DNA of 22,102 bases, taken from positions 1-22,102 of the forward strand of contig CAYYGM010000067.1 of assembly GCA_964471555.1 (NCBI GenBank), given 5' to 3'. The notes under the pieces are model-generated. The model made no database searches. It saw only the letters and a list, made by a program, of their open reading frames with translations, and was not told the origin of the DNA. Origin of the DNA: JADLFV01 sp964471555 (GTDB lineage: Bacteria; Planctomycetota; Phycisphaerae; Phycisphaerales; Phycisphaeraceae). Position 1 is the stretch's first letter; each line of letters begins with the position of its first letter. Positions 1 through 7,849 of the stretch are shown piece by piece. The translations under genes and the position numbers were made by a program.

Positions 1-1967
1 TGGTGGTGGACGACCCGATCGTGGACGTGGAGAACATCTATCGCCACTTCAAGATGCGCCTGCAGCCGCCGCTGGATGCGGTGCTCACGGCCGTCAACGA
101 AGTGCGGCCGCCGATCATCTACGCCACCCTGGCGGTGATCATCAGCTTCATCCCCATGTTCTTCATCACCGGCATGATGGGCCCGTACATGCGGCCGATG
201 GCGCTGAACGTGCCGCTGGCCATGCTGATGAGCATGGTGGTGGCGTTCACCATTACGCCGTGGATGAGCTATTACGTGCTGTGCGGCGAGTATGGAAAAA
301 CCGAGGATAAGAAGCACGAATACGACCTGCGCTCGACGCGCATCTATCGTCTCTACGCGGCCATCGTCCACCCGATGATGGATCGGCGGGCCTATGCGTG
401 GGCTTTTATCGGACTGGTGGTGCTGCTGTTTGCCGGGGCGTGTCTACTGGTGGTGACGCGCAGCGTGCCGCTGAAGATGCTGCCCTACGACAACAAGAAC
501 GAGTTCACCGTCGTCATCGACCTGCCCGAGGGCGACACGCTGGAGCACACTGCGGCGGCGGGAGATGCTTTGGCGCGGCGCATTCTGGAACTGGCCGGCG
601 AAGTGACCGACATCACCAGCTACATCGGGACTTCGGGGCCGATGGATTTCAACGGCATGGTGCGCCACTACTACCTGCGCCGCGGGGCCAACGTCGGCGA
701 GCTGCGTATCAACCTGGTGGGCAAGCACGACCGGGAGATGCAGAGCCATCAGATCGTGCTGCGCCTGCGCAACGACCTGGACGCCGTGGCCAAACAGTAT
801 GACGCTAACATCAAGCTGGTGGAAGCTCCGCCCGGCCCGCCGGTGATTGCGACGCTGACGGTGGAGGTGTATGGCCAGCCGTATCACGATTACGCGCAGA
901 TTCAGTCTGCGGCCCGCATCGTGGAGCAGCGTCTGGCCAGGGAGCCGGGCGTGGTGGATGTCGACAGCAGCATCGAGGCCGAGCAGACGCGCTGGGTGTT
1001 CGTGACCGACAAGGAAAAGGCTGCCCTTTCCGGCTACAGCACCCAGGAAGTCGCCCAGACCATCGCCACGGCTGTGGCCGGCTCGGACGTTACTGTGCTG
1101 CACTCACCCACCGACGCCAACCCGACGCCGGTCCATCTGCAGATTCCACGGGACCAGCGCGACCCGCAGAATCTGGAGCAGCTATACGTCGGTTCCACGC
1201 AACTGGCTGAAATTGGTCATTTCCAGCAGGTTCCCCGAAACCAGACGATATACCACAAGAACCTGCGTCCGGTGGCGTACGTGTTCGCTGAGATGGCGGG
1301 CCGGCCGCCGGCCGATGCGATCCTGGACATGCACAGCGATCTGGTCCCCGGCAACGGCCAGGTGCCCAGCGATTTTGAAGTGGTCTGGGCCGGCGAAGGT
1401 GAATGGAAAATCACCGTGGACGTCTTCCGCGACCTGGGCATCGCCTTCGGCGTCGCCTGCCTGGGCATCTACATGCTGCTGGTTTACGAGACTGCCAGCT
1501 ACTTCATGCCGCTGGTGCTGATGATTTCCATTCCGCTGACCATCATCGGCATCATGCCCGGCTTCGCCCTGCTGAACCTGATCAGCAATCGTCCCATCGG
1601 CGGCTACGCGGACCCCGTGTTCTTCACCGCCACGGCCATGATCGGCATGATCGCCCTGTCCGGCATCGCGGTGCGCAATGCGATTCTGTTGATCGACTTC
1701 ATCCATGCCGCCCAGCGTGCGGGTAAACCGTTGCGTGATGCGATTCTCGAATCCGGCGCCGTGCGCTTCCGGCCGATCTTCCTGACGGCCGGCGCTGCCA
1801 TGCTGGCTGCGGCTCCGATCACGCTGGATCCGATCTTCAGCGGCCTGGCGTGGGCCCTGATCTTCGGCCTGTTCGTGTCAACCGCCTTCACCCTGCTGCT
1901 GATCCCGGTGGTTTACTGGCTGATCTACGGCCACCGCACCGATCACGCACCGCCGCCGGCGGTGTGA
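1..1967 (+). CDS. RND-family efflux permease (AcrB/HAE-like), 5' partial
   Basis: Inner-membrane proton-driven permease of a tripartite RND pump; the substrate cannot be told from the sequence. The gene enters from the left edge, and the first visible residues (VVDDPIVDVENIYRH) are the TM4 proton-relay motif, matching VDDAIVVVENV of AcrB with both aspartates kept. About 400 N-terminal residues are therefore missing and about 655 are present, consistent with a full length near 1050. Next come TM5-TM6 (PPIIYATLAVIISFIP and following), a hydrophilic linker, TM7 (about 140-162), the second periplasmic porter/docking region (about 165-470), and TM8-TM12. TM10 reads GIAVRNAILLIDF, with Arg where AcrB has Lys940. 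The protein ends in a short hydrophilic tail. The stop is TGA at 1965-1967, and a 7-bp GC hairpin lies directly before it. The next gene is convergent, only 15 bp away. The family is certain; the subfamily is not. Confidence 0.9.
   Translation, partial: VVDDPIVDVENIYRHFKMRLQPPLDAVLTAVNEVRPPIIYATLAVIISFIPMFFITGMMGPYMRPMALNVPLAMLMSMVVAFTITPWMSYYVLCGEYGKTEDKKHEYDLRSTRIYRLYAAIVHPMMDRRAYAWAFIGLVVLLFAGACLLVVTRSVPLKMLPYDNKNEFTVVIDLPEGDTLEHTAAAGDALARRILELAGEVTDITSYIGTSGPMDFNGMVRHYYLRRGANVGELRINLVGKHDREMQSHQIVLRLRNDLDAVAKQYDANIKLVEAPPGPPVIATLTVEVYGQPYHDYAQIQSAARIVEQRLAREPGVVDVDSSIEAEQTRWVFVTDKEKAALSGYSTQEVAQTIATAVAGSDVTVLHSPTDANPTPVHLQIPRDQRDPQNLEQLYVGSTQLAEIGHFQQVPRNQTIYHKNLRPVAYVFAEMAGRPPADAILDMHSDLVPGNGQVPSDFEVVWAGEGEWKITVDVFRDLGIAFGVACLGIYMLLVYETASYFMPLVLMISIPLTIIGIMPGFALLNLISNRPIGGYADPVFFTATAMIGMIALSGIAVRNAILLIDFIHAAQRAGKPLRDAILESGAVRFRPIFLTAGAAMLAAAPITLDPIFSGLAWALIFGLFVSTAFTLLLIPVVYWLIYGHRTDHAPPPAV
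1948..1964. terminator. GC-rich hairpin at the end of the RND gene, possible terminator
   Basis: CACCGCC-GCC-GGCGGTG forms a perfect 7-bp stem with a 3-nt loop inside the last codons of the permease gene, between two convergent genes. No T-tract follows on either strand, so its role as a terminator is a guess. Confidence 0.3.
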
Positions 1968-1982
1968 GCCGATCTGTTTGCA

Positions 1983-3326
1983 TCATCGCCGACGACGCAG
2001 CATCGCCACCGCGCCAAGGCTCAACAGCATTACGCCGGCCGGTTCGGGTACGACCAAACCTGCCAGGGCCTCGTCGAAGCTGATGTCCGACCCGACGCCG
2101 TAGCCCCAGTTGTCGCCGAGGATCTGTAGATCAGCGAGGTTGACGTTGCCGTCACCGGTGAAGTCCGCCATGGCCCAGGAGGCGGTGGTGGACTGCCAGT
2201 TGTCGCCGAGAATCTGCAGGTCGGCGAGATTGACCATGCCGTCACCGTTAGCATCGCCGGGGTGCAGAGAGGCTGCGACCATCTGCACACCGTTGCCGCT
2301 GGCGTCGAGAGCGATCCAGGCATCACCGGTCCCGACGCTGCCGCCGGTTTCACCCGCCAGAGTGGCAGTCAAACCGGTGGTGTATTGCCAGTCGATGCCG
2401 CCGGCTTGGGCTGAACCGCTGGCGGCGTTGTAGACAGCCAGGACGGCGTCGATGCCTCCCGTATCCAGGGTAACGCCGGCGAATCGTCCCAGGCCGTGGA
2501 TCAGGGCGACGTCCTGGTCGGTCAGGGCCCGACCGATCCAGATAGCGGCATCGTCGATGTAACCGTCAAAATCGCGTGCCGGTATGCCGGCCACCGTGCC
2601 CATCCACAGGGTTCCCGCCCCAGCCACGTCGAATAAACCGGTGCCGCCGGTCGAGGACGAATAGATCTGCACGCCGTTGAGATAGATACGAGCGGTGGAA
2701 GTGGAGTTGGGATCATTGTCGTCAGCAATGTCGCGCACGCACACAATGTTTGACCACTCGTTCAACTGCACGCGGGGCCCGCTGCTGGTAAAGCCGTAAT
2801 TTGTGCCGCTCGTTGTGTAGACGAAAGTGATGTCAGCGCTGTCGCAGATGGGGCCTGCGCCGCCGCGAGAGATGGACACTGCAATGGACGTGTTAGCGCC
2901 GAAGATGTAGTGACGGCTGGCAGCATTTACACCCGTACGAATGAATGTGGGCTTAATCCACGCTGAATAGGTTACCTCAGCCACCGTCTTGTAGTCTGTC
3001 AGAACCTGCGTGCCGACGCCGATGTAGTTGTCGATGGGATCGCCCACGGGTTCGGGGATGGGATTACCTGCGACTTCAGGCGTGTCGGTGCCGTTGAACA
3101 GATAGCAGGTGCCGAACATGCCGGGCTGGTTGACAGCGTACAGCGCCTGGATGGCGCCGTCCTGGCCGTTGTTGCCCGAGTTGATGATCGGCGTGCCATA
3201 GGAGGTACCATTGTTCTCGTCCAATTTGAAATACACATCCAGATCGTCCGTGAGGGTGGCTTGCAGCGTGCCGGCAACTGTCAGCAGAGCCAAGGTGCAA
3301 CAAAGAGATTTGACGAGTCGGTGCAT
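1983..3326 (-). CDS. Exported LamG-like / dockerin-like protein with PEP-CTERM sorting tail
   Basis: Predicted extracellular or surface protein of 447 aa. The start MHRLVKSLCCTLALLTVAG is chosen because it begins a typical signal peptide and has an AGGAGA ribosome site 7-8 bases upstream; the open frame extends 40 codons further, but that stretch does not look coding. Residues about 25-250 resemble a concanavalin A/LamG-type fold (DLDVYFKLDENNG near the start; YLNGVQIYSSSTGGTG and DGYIDDAAIWIGRALTDQDVALIH near the end), typical of carbohydrate- or adhesion-related modules. Two calcium-binding dockerin-like repeats follow, each with DxxGDGxVNLADLQILGDNW. The C-terminus VPEPAGVMLLSLGAVAMLRRRR is a PEP-CTERM signal: PEP motif, hydrophobic helix, arginine cluster. 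In known systems this tail is processed by an exosortase. No catalytic domain is visible, so binding or adhesion is the likely role, by inference. Confidence 0.85.
   Translation of the reverse strand: MHRLVKSLCCTLALLTVAGTLQATLTDDLDVYFKLDENNGTSYGTPIINSGNNGQDGAIQALYAVNQPGMFGTCYLFNGTDTPEVAGNPIPEPVGDPIDNYIGVGTQVLTDYKTVAEVTYSAWIKPTFIRTGVNAASRHYIFGANTSIAVSISRGGAGPICDSADITFVYTTSGTNYGFTSSGPRVQLNEWSNIVCVRDIADDNDPNSTSTARIYLNGVQIYSSSTGGTGLFDVAGAGTLWMGTVAGIPARDFDGYIDDAAIWIGRALTDQDVALIHGLGRFAGVTLDTGGIDAVLAVYNAASGSAQAGGIDWQYTTGLTATLAGETGGSVGTGDAWIALDASGNGVQMVAASLHPGDANGDGMVNLADLQILGDNWQSTTASWAMADFTGDGNVNLADLQILGDNWGYGVGSDISFDEALAGLVVPEPAGVMLLSLGAVAMLRRRR
2104..2253 (-). repeat. Tandem dockerin-like repeat coding segments
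   Basis: Two copies of a segment encoding GDGxVNLADLQILGDNW lie about 90 bp apart near the 3' end of the LamG gene. The DNA copies are clearly similar but diverged at many third positions, so this is an old protein-level duplication and not a recent DNA repeat. Confidence 0.7.
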
Positions 3327-3567
3327 GTGATTTCTCCTGGTTCGATCAACTGGGGGGCAAGAACAATGGTGACAGGTGACTCCCCGATTTCGTGTTATCA
3401 GGCGTTGGTGGTGAAATATGGCCAGCCATTGACGCGCATACCGCATAGGTGCAGCTTGTGCGTAAATCCTGGGGAAAATCCAACAAAGAACGTGACACGG
3501 TTCACCCGCCTCTTAACCACTCCACGCAAACCCAATGACAGAGCCGCATTGCACTTGCGTCCGTGCT

Positions 3568-3596
3568 ATCATAGTTTTTTCGTCGATATTGTTCAA
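3568..3596 (-). promoter_or_regulatory. Sigma-70-type promoter for the LamG/PEP-CTERM gene
   Basis: Read on the minus strand: TTGAAC (-35), a 17-base spacer, then TATGAT (-10). The -10 matches the consensus at 5 of 6 positions and the -35 at 4 of 6. It lies in a strikingly AT-rich patch of otherwise GC-rich DNA. Transcription would begin near 3561, leaving a leader of about 235 bases before the start codon at 3326. I see no known riboswitch in that leader. Confidence 0.5.
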
Positions 3597-3671
3597 TCTA
3601 TTTTTCACGTTAAACGCAAGCTTGTTGCGTAAAATGCTTGTTTTTAAGGTCTTGTACCGTGAAAAATAGAT
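3596..3671. repeat. 14-bp perfect inverted repeat around an AT-rich 48-bp core
   Basis: ATCTATTTTTCACG at 3596-3609 is exactly repeated in inverted form at 3658-3671. The spacer contains a smaller palindrome, ACGCAA-GCTTG-TTGCGT (3614-3630). The left arm touches the -35 box of the promoter at 3568-3596. It may be a pair of regulator sites or a very small mobile element; no flanking target duplication is visible. Confidence 0.6.
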
Positions 3672-3784
3672 GGGGCGGCGGTGGGCTGCGGCCAGGAGAT
3701 GATGCGATTGAGGGGCTGCGAAAGCAGGAGGATTCGGATCAGGCTGGACGGCTGGTCACGTGCGGGGCTGGTCCGCCCGGGCAG

Positions 3785-3825
3785 TGGGAAAAATAAAAGA
3801 GGCGACGGGGGTTGCCCGTCGCCTC
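3785..3825 (-). terminator. Intrinsic terminator of flagellin gene 1
   Basis: A perfect 11-bp stem (GAGGCGACGGG at 3799-3809 with its complement at 3815-3825) and 5-base loop are followed on the minus strand by a T-rich run, TTTTATTTTT. It lies about 60 bases past the flagellin stop codon. Confidence 0.9.
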
Positions 3826-3882
3826 GCATCAGTGATCGGATGTCCGCGTGTGGCGGACCTCCTGGCGAAAACTGATGGGACA

Positions 3883-5406
3883 TTACCCAAGCAGGTTGAG
3901 CACCGCCTGCGGCTGGCTGTTGGCCAGTGCCAGCACGTTGGTCGAGGCGTTGACCAGGATCTGAGCCCGGGTCAGGTTGGCCGTCTCGCTGGCGAAGTCG
4001 GTGTCGCGGATGGAACTCTCAGCCGCACTGGTGTTTTCCAGAGCGATGCCCAACGAGTTGATCGTCGAGCCGATGATGTTCTTCTGGAAAGCGCCGAGTC
4101 GGCCGCGGAGCGAAGAGATCTCATCGATGGCGTTGTTGACCACCTGCTGAGCGCTTTCGATGTTGCCGTTGACCACATTGAGGGCCTGACCGTTGGCCAG
4201 GTCGTCCAACTGGAAGGTGTTGCTGGACAGGTCGGTGTAGCGGCCCAGGTGACGGGCGGCCACGTTCTGAATGCCCAGCGAGACCTGGTTGGTGATGTTG
4301 ACCTGCGGCCCGAGGTTGAACTTGGCGCCGCCGCCGGTGATGGTGAAGGCGGTGAAGGCGGAAGGGGTGATGGCCGCGGTGTTGGTCAACTCGAGTGAGA
4401 CGTCGAGGAAGTCAGTGCTGACACTGGCGGTCTTGCCGTCGCCGGTGGCCGCGATGCCGTTGATGATGGCGCCGATGTCCTGACCTTCGTCGCGGATGCC
4501 GCCGGAAGCCGCAGTGGAGCTGAAGGCCGAGGCGGAGGCGGTATTAGCGACGTTTTCATCGGTGCTCGACAGGCTCAGGATGCCATCGCCGCCCTGGCCG
4601 GCGTCGTTGAGGATCTTGACCGAGACGAACTGGCTGGAGCCGTACGCAGTGCTCTTGAGCACGACGCCGGTGCCGCTGACGGCCGCGGAGACGCCGGTGA
4701 TGCTCTTGAAGGTGTTGATGGCGGCAGCGATGTCGGTCAGATCGGTGCCGGAGGCGAAGCTGAACTCGCGGGAACCGACGGCGCCGGCCAACTCGAAGGT
4801 GAAGGAGCTGGTGGCGGCAGCCAGGTCGAGAGCAGCGGCTCCGGCCGAGAGGAACAGACCGCCGTGCTGGGCGGACTGGGTGACGACCACATTGACTTCG
4901 CGGGTATCGCCGGTTTCAAGCTTGGCGGCGTTGATCGCATAGTCCGCGATGTTGGCGCTGGTGCCGCTGACGGTGAAGTCGAAGTTGCCGTTGAGCAACT
5001 GCGTGCCTTCAAAGGTGGTGGCGGCGGAAATACGGTCGATGGTCTGCAGGATCGAATCGATCTGCAACTGATTGGCCTTGCGCTCTTCGGTGCTCAGGCC
5101 GGCGTCGTTGGACGACTGGCCGACGAGCGACTGCAGCTCGATGAGCAGGCTGTTGATTTCCTGCAGGCCGCCTTCAGCGATGTTGACCACCTGGTCGGCG
5201 CGTTCGGCGTTGCCGATGGCGGCGCTGATGGAGGCGGTTTCGCTGCGCAGCTTCTCACTGGCGATCAGACCGGCCGGGTCATCAGCGCCGCGGTTGATCC
5301 GCAGACCGGTGCTCAGCCGCTCCAGCGAGGTGTTGAGGGTCTTGTTGTTCTGGCCGAGCACGCGCTGGGCCAACAGGCTCTGGACATTGGTGTTGATTCG
5401 ACTCAT
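3883..5406 (-). CDS. Flagellin, copy 1
   Basis: Flagellar filament subunit of 507 aa, exported through the flagellar type III system. The N-terminal D0/D1 region (about 3-142) is canonical: SRINTNVQSLLAQRVL, LERLSTGLRINRGADDPAGL, and NAERADQVVNIAEGGLQEI. The C-terminal D1/D0 region (last 90 residues) has NTSAAESSIRDTDFASETANL and ends QAVLNLLG. The central part, about 190-245, resembles the flagellin IN motif (AAINTFKSITGVSAAV). It is longer than minimal bacterial flagellins of about 270-300 aa, so surface-exposed D2-like domains are expected. The start at 5406 matches the family N-terminus and has GGAGG about 10 bases upstream. The next gene upstream is a close paralogue on the same strand, separated by nearly 600 bp and two terminators, so the two are probably transcribed separately. 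Glycosylation or chaperone genes are not in the window. Confidence 0.97.
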   Translation of the reverse strand: MSRINTNVQSLLAQRVLGQNNKTLNTSLERLSTGLRINRGADDPAGLIASEKLRSETASISAAIGNAERADQVVNIAEGGLQEINSLLIELQSLVGQSSNDAGLSTEERKANQLQIDSILQTIDRISAATTFEGTQLLNGNFDFTVSGTSANIADYAINAAKLETGDTREVNVVVTQSAQHGGLFLSAGAAALDLAAATSSFTFELAGAVGSREFSFASGTDLTDIAAAINTFKSITGVSAAVSGTGVVLKSTAYGSSQFVSVKILNDAGQGGDGILSLSSTDENVANTASASAFSSTAASGGIRDEGQDIGAIINGIAATGDGKTASVSTDFLDVSLELTNTAAITPSAFTAFTITGGGAKFNLGPQVNITNQVSLGIQNVAARHLGRYTDLSSNTFQLDDLANGQALNVVNGNIESAQQVVNNAIDEISSLRGRLGAFQKNIIGSTINSLGIALENTSAAESSIRDTDFASETANLTRAQILVNASTNVLALANSQPQAVLNLLG

Positions 5407-5881
5407 GGTGAGAGGTCCTCCCTGGACACGCGTTTCTGTGTTACGTTGGGTTGGCTAAAAGCCTCCTGCGGTGCGTCACAGATCTCCGATCCGTTACTGA
5501 TGCTTGATGGTTATGAAGTTGTTGTCGTCGTCAGTCTGGGTTTGGCCAGGTCATCTCATTGCTTCGCTCCTTTCATCCTTCCGTGGATCCGATGGAGCTT
5601 GGTCCCGCGGCGGTTTATCGCCCGTCGCGTGAGATTGTTCGGCGGTCGGCGGCGGGTGGCAGCAGCGGTTCGTTGAACAGTCTTTATCGGAACCCATGCT
5701 TCAACTCCCTGTTCGCATACGGAATGCGTCTCTGAACCATGCGGCAGCATCGTCACAACCGGTACAGACCTTAAGCGCGTTACCAAAGAAATAAGCGATA
5801 TTTTCGTTACAGACCGCATAAACGGCCCGGCAGAGGGGTAACACGTCAGATTCAGCCGTCAGACGCCCCGGTTGAGAGATG
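5407..5881. other. Upstream region of flagellin 1, no gene seen
   Basis: About 475 bp between the flagellin 1 start and the terminators of flagellin 2. Apart from the ribosome site (GGAGG at 5417-5421, minus strand) and a small GGCT/AGCC hairpin near 5451-5461, I see no convincing gene, promoter or riboswitch. A sigma-28-like -10 (TCCGATAA, minus strand, 5684-5691) has no matching -35. Confidence 0.5.
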
Positions 5882-5906
5882 AAAAAGGACGGCCGAAAAG
5901 CCGTCC
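5882..5906 (-). terminator. Second (distal) intrinsic terminator after flagellin gene 2
   Basis: GGACGGC-CGAAAA-GCCGTCC (5887-5906) has a 7-bp stem and is followed on the minus strand by five T residues. It backs up the stronger terminator 30 bp before it. Confidence 0.75.
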
Positions 5907-5928
5907 GCAGCGCTTCGAGTTATCGGTC

Positions 5929-5964
5929 AAAAAAAGAAGCCCACGCCTTGACGACGTGGGCTTC
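5929..5964 (-). terminator. Primary intrinsic terminator of flagellin gene 2
   Basis: A perfect 10-bp stem (GAAGCCCACG at 5936-5945 with its complement at 5955-5964) and 9-base loop are followed on the minus strand by seven T residues. It starts about 30 bases after the flagellin stop codon. Confidence 0.9.
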
Positions 5965-5994
5965 CCGGAGATTCAGATTGACACGTTCGCAGCT

Positions 5995-7506
5995 TTAGCC
6001 GAGCAGGCTCAGCACGTTCTGCGGATTGGCATTGGCGATCTGCAAGGCGCTGGTCGCGGCCGCCACCAGGATCTGGTTGCGGGTGAGGTTGGCGGTCTCC
6101 TCGGCGAAGTCGGTGTCGCGGATGGCGCTCTCGGCGGCGCTGACGTTCTCGTAGGAGATGTTCAGCGACGTGATGGTGGAGCCCACGACGTTCTTCTGGA
6201 AGGAGCCGATGCGACCACGCAGGCCGGCGATCTGGTTGATGGCCTCAGTGATGATCTCCTGAGCGCCGGTCAGGTCGCCGTCGATCAGGTTGTTGTCCTG
6301 GCCGGAGCCGAGGTAGGACAGGTATCCGACGTCGTTGTTGCCCAGGTTTCGGGCCGCCACGTTGCGGATACCGAGGGTGACCTGGTTCCCGATGCTGACG
6401 TCCGGGCCCAGGTTGAACTTGGCGCCACCGCCGTAGATGGTGCCGGCCGTGAAGGCGCCGAGCGTCTGGGCGGTGGTGTCCTCGATGGTCATCTGCACGT
6501 CCAGTGCATCGTTGCGGATGGTCAGTTGCGTGCCGCGGCCGGCGCCAGCCAGACCGTTGACCGATGCGCCGATGTCCTGGCCCTCGTCACGGACGCCGTT
6601 GGAGGCGGCGACGGAGGTGAAGGCGGCCGCACTGGCGGTATTGGCGGTGTTTTCATCGGTGCTGGAGAGGGTGTACAGACCGCCACCCTGGCCGGCGTCG
6701 TTGATGATCTTGACCGAGACGAACTGGCTTGAGCCAAATTCATCGGTCTTGAAGACGATGCCGTCACCGCTGACCGCGGCCGAAACGCCGGTGATGGACT
6801 TGAAACCGTTGATGGAGGCAGCCATGTCGGTCAGGTTGACACCGGAGGCGAAGCTGAACTGGCGGGTGCCCTTGGTGCCGGTGACTTCGAAGACGAAGCT
6901 GCTGGTGGGGGCGCCGCCGAAGTTCAAGGCGGTGTCGGCCGCCGACAGGAACACGCCGGCGTGCTGGGCGGACTGAGTGACCACCACGTTCACATCGACG
7001 TTCGAGCCGGCGGGAACCTTGGCGCCGTTGACGGCAAAGTCGATCACGTTGCTGGAATCAACGCCGCTGACCAGGAAGTCGAGTCGGCCGTTGAGCAGCT
7101 TGGTGCCGTTGAATTCGGTGGTGGAGGCGATGCGGTCGATGGAGGACAGAATGGCGTCAACCTGCAACTGGTTGGCGTCCTTTTCCTCATCGGAGATGCC
7201 GGCATCGTTGGCCACGGAACCGACGAGGGATTGCAGTTCGGTCAACAGGTTGGTGATTTCCTGCAGGCCGGACTCGGCAATGTTGGCGATCTGGTCGGCG
7301 CGTTCCGCGTTGCCGATGGCTGAGCTGATGGCGTTTTTCTCGGCCCGGAGCTGTTCGCTGATGATCAGCCCGGCCGGGTCATCGCCGCCGCGGTTGATGC
7401 GGTAGCCTGTGCTCAGTCGCTCCAGCGAGGTGGTCAGTGCCTTGTTGTTGGCACTCAACACGCGCTGAGCAATCAGCGAGTTAATGTTGGTGTTGATTTG
7501 ACTCAT
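5995..7506 (-). CDS. Flagellin, copy 2
   Basis: Flagellar filament subunit of 503 aa, a full-length paralogue of the neighbouring downstream flagellin. The start MSQINTNINSLIAQRVL at 7506 fits the family; an in-frame ATG 16 codons upstream would add an unlikely tail. GAGAGG about 10 bases upstream can serve as ribosome site. The N-terminal domain carries LERLSTGYRINRGGDDPAGL and NAERADQIANIAESGLQEI. The centre contains VTQSAQHAGVFLSAADTAL and SINGFKSITGVSAAVSGDG, nearly shared with copy 1. The C-terminal domain carries NVSAAESAIRDTDFAEETANL and ends NPQNVLSLLG. The two copies agree most at both ends and in the IN-like centre, and differ most just before the C-terminal domain (TIRNDALDVQMTIEDTTAQT here). 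Such divergence would give chemically different filament surfaces. It has its own tandem terminators and a candidate flagellar promoter. Confidence 0.97.
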   Translation of the reverse strand: MSQINTNINSLIAQRVLSANNKALTTSLERLSTGYRINRGGDDPAGLIISEQLRAEKNAISSAIGNAERADQIANIAESGLQEITNLLTELQSLVGSVANDAGISDEEKDANQLQVDAILSSIDRIASTTEFNGTKLLNGRLDFLVSGVDSSNVIDFAVNGAKVPAGSNVDVNVVVTQSAQHAGVFLSAADTALNFGGAPTSSFVFEVTGTKGTRQFSFASGVNLTDMAASINGFKSITGVSAAVSGDGIVFKTDEFGSSQFVSVKIINDAGQGGGLYTLSSTDENTANTASAAAFTSVAASNGVRDEGQDIGASVNGLAGAGRGTQLTIRNDALDVQMTIEDTTAQTLGAFTAGTIYGGGAKFNLGPDVSIGNQVTLGIRNVAARNLGNNDVGYLSYLGSGQDNNLIDGDLTGAQEIITEAINQIAGLRGRIGSFQKNVVGSTITSLNISYENVSAAESAIRDTDFAEETANLTRNQILVAAATSALQIANANPQNVLSLLG

Positions 7507-7849
7507 GTCTTTCGTCCTCTCCGCGATCGGTGGGGTTTTCCTGGCGTTCCCCAAGTCCGTGTCCCGACACAGGCCACGGAGATTTGGACCCCCTGGGGAC
7601 GCAACCCCGATTCACCCAGTCGCCTGCCGGCGGTCCCAGCCGGGCACGCGATATACCGGAGATCGAACCGCTCTTTAGTCAGCATCACCCCGCGGCATCG
7701 AAATCTGCGGTCCTGCGACCATATTGGCCGGCGCAGTCGGTACAACCGATACGACCGGTAGCCGCTCTCACCCAGATGGCATAGAAATGCGTCGCAACGC
7801 CCTGTCGCGGCAGGTGGATTTGACCGCCGGCAGCCGGTGGAAGTGGGGG
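7507..7849. other. Upstream region of flagellin 2, no gene seen
   Basis: About 340 bp between flagellin 2 and the response regulator gene, whose 3' end faces it. I find no coding region or clear terminator for the response regulator. The only site worth noting is the possible flagellar promoter listed separately. Confidence 0.5.
7653..7677 (-). promoter_or_regulatory. Candidate sigma-28-like flagellar promoter of flagellin 2
   Basis: On the minus strand TAAAG is followed, after 13 bases from TAAA, by TCCGGTAT. The consensus is TAAA, about 15 bases, GCCGATAA/T, so the -10 matches at 6 of 8 positions but the spacing is short. Transcription would begin about 140 bases before the start codon. 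No equivalent was found for flagellin 1. Confidence 0.3.

Noticed and set aside
3327..3446. N-terminal extension of the LamG protein by 40 codons
   Set aside because: It would put about 40 residues of Arg/His/Cys-rich sequence before a clear signal peptide; the internal ATG has a better ribosome site.
3327..3560. Riboswitch in the long leader of the LamG gene
   Set aside because: I searched by eye for known conserved cores and stems and found only short, weak pairings.
3596..3671. MITE-like element with 14-bp terminal repeats
   Set aside because: Not excluded, but there is no target duplication and the arm touches a promoter, so a regulatory palindrome is the simpler reading.
5684..5691. 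Sigma-28-like -10 box (TCCGATAA, minus strand) upstream of flagellin 1
   Set aside because: No TAAA lies 13-16 bases further upstream, and it is almost 280 bases from the start codon.
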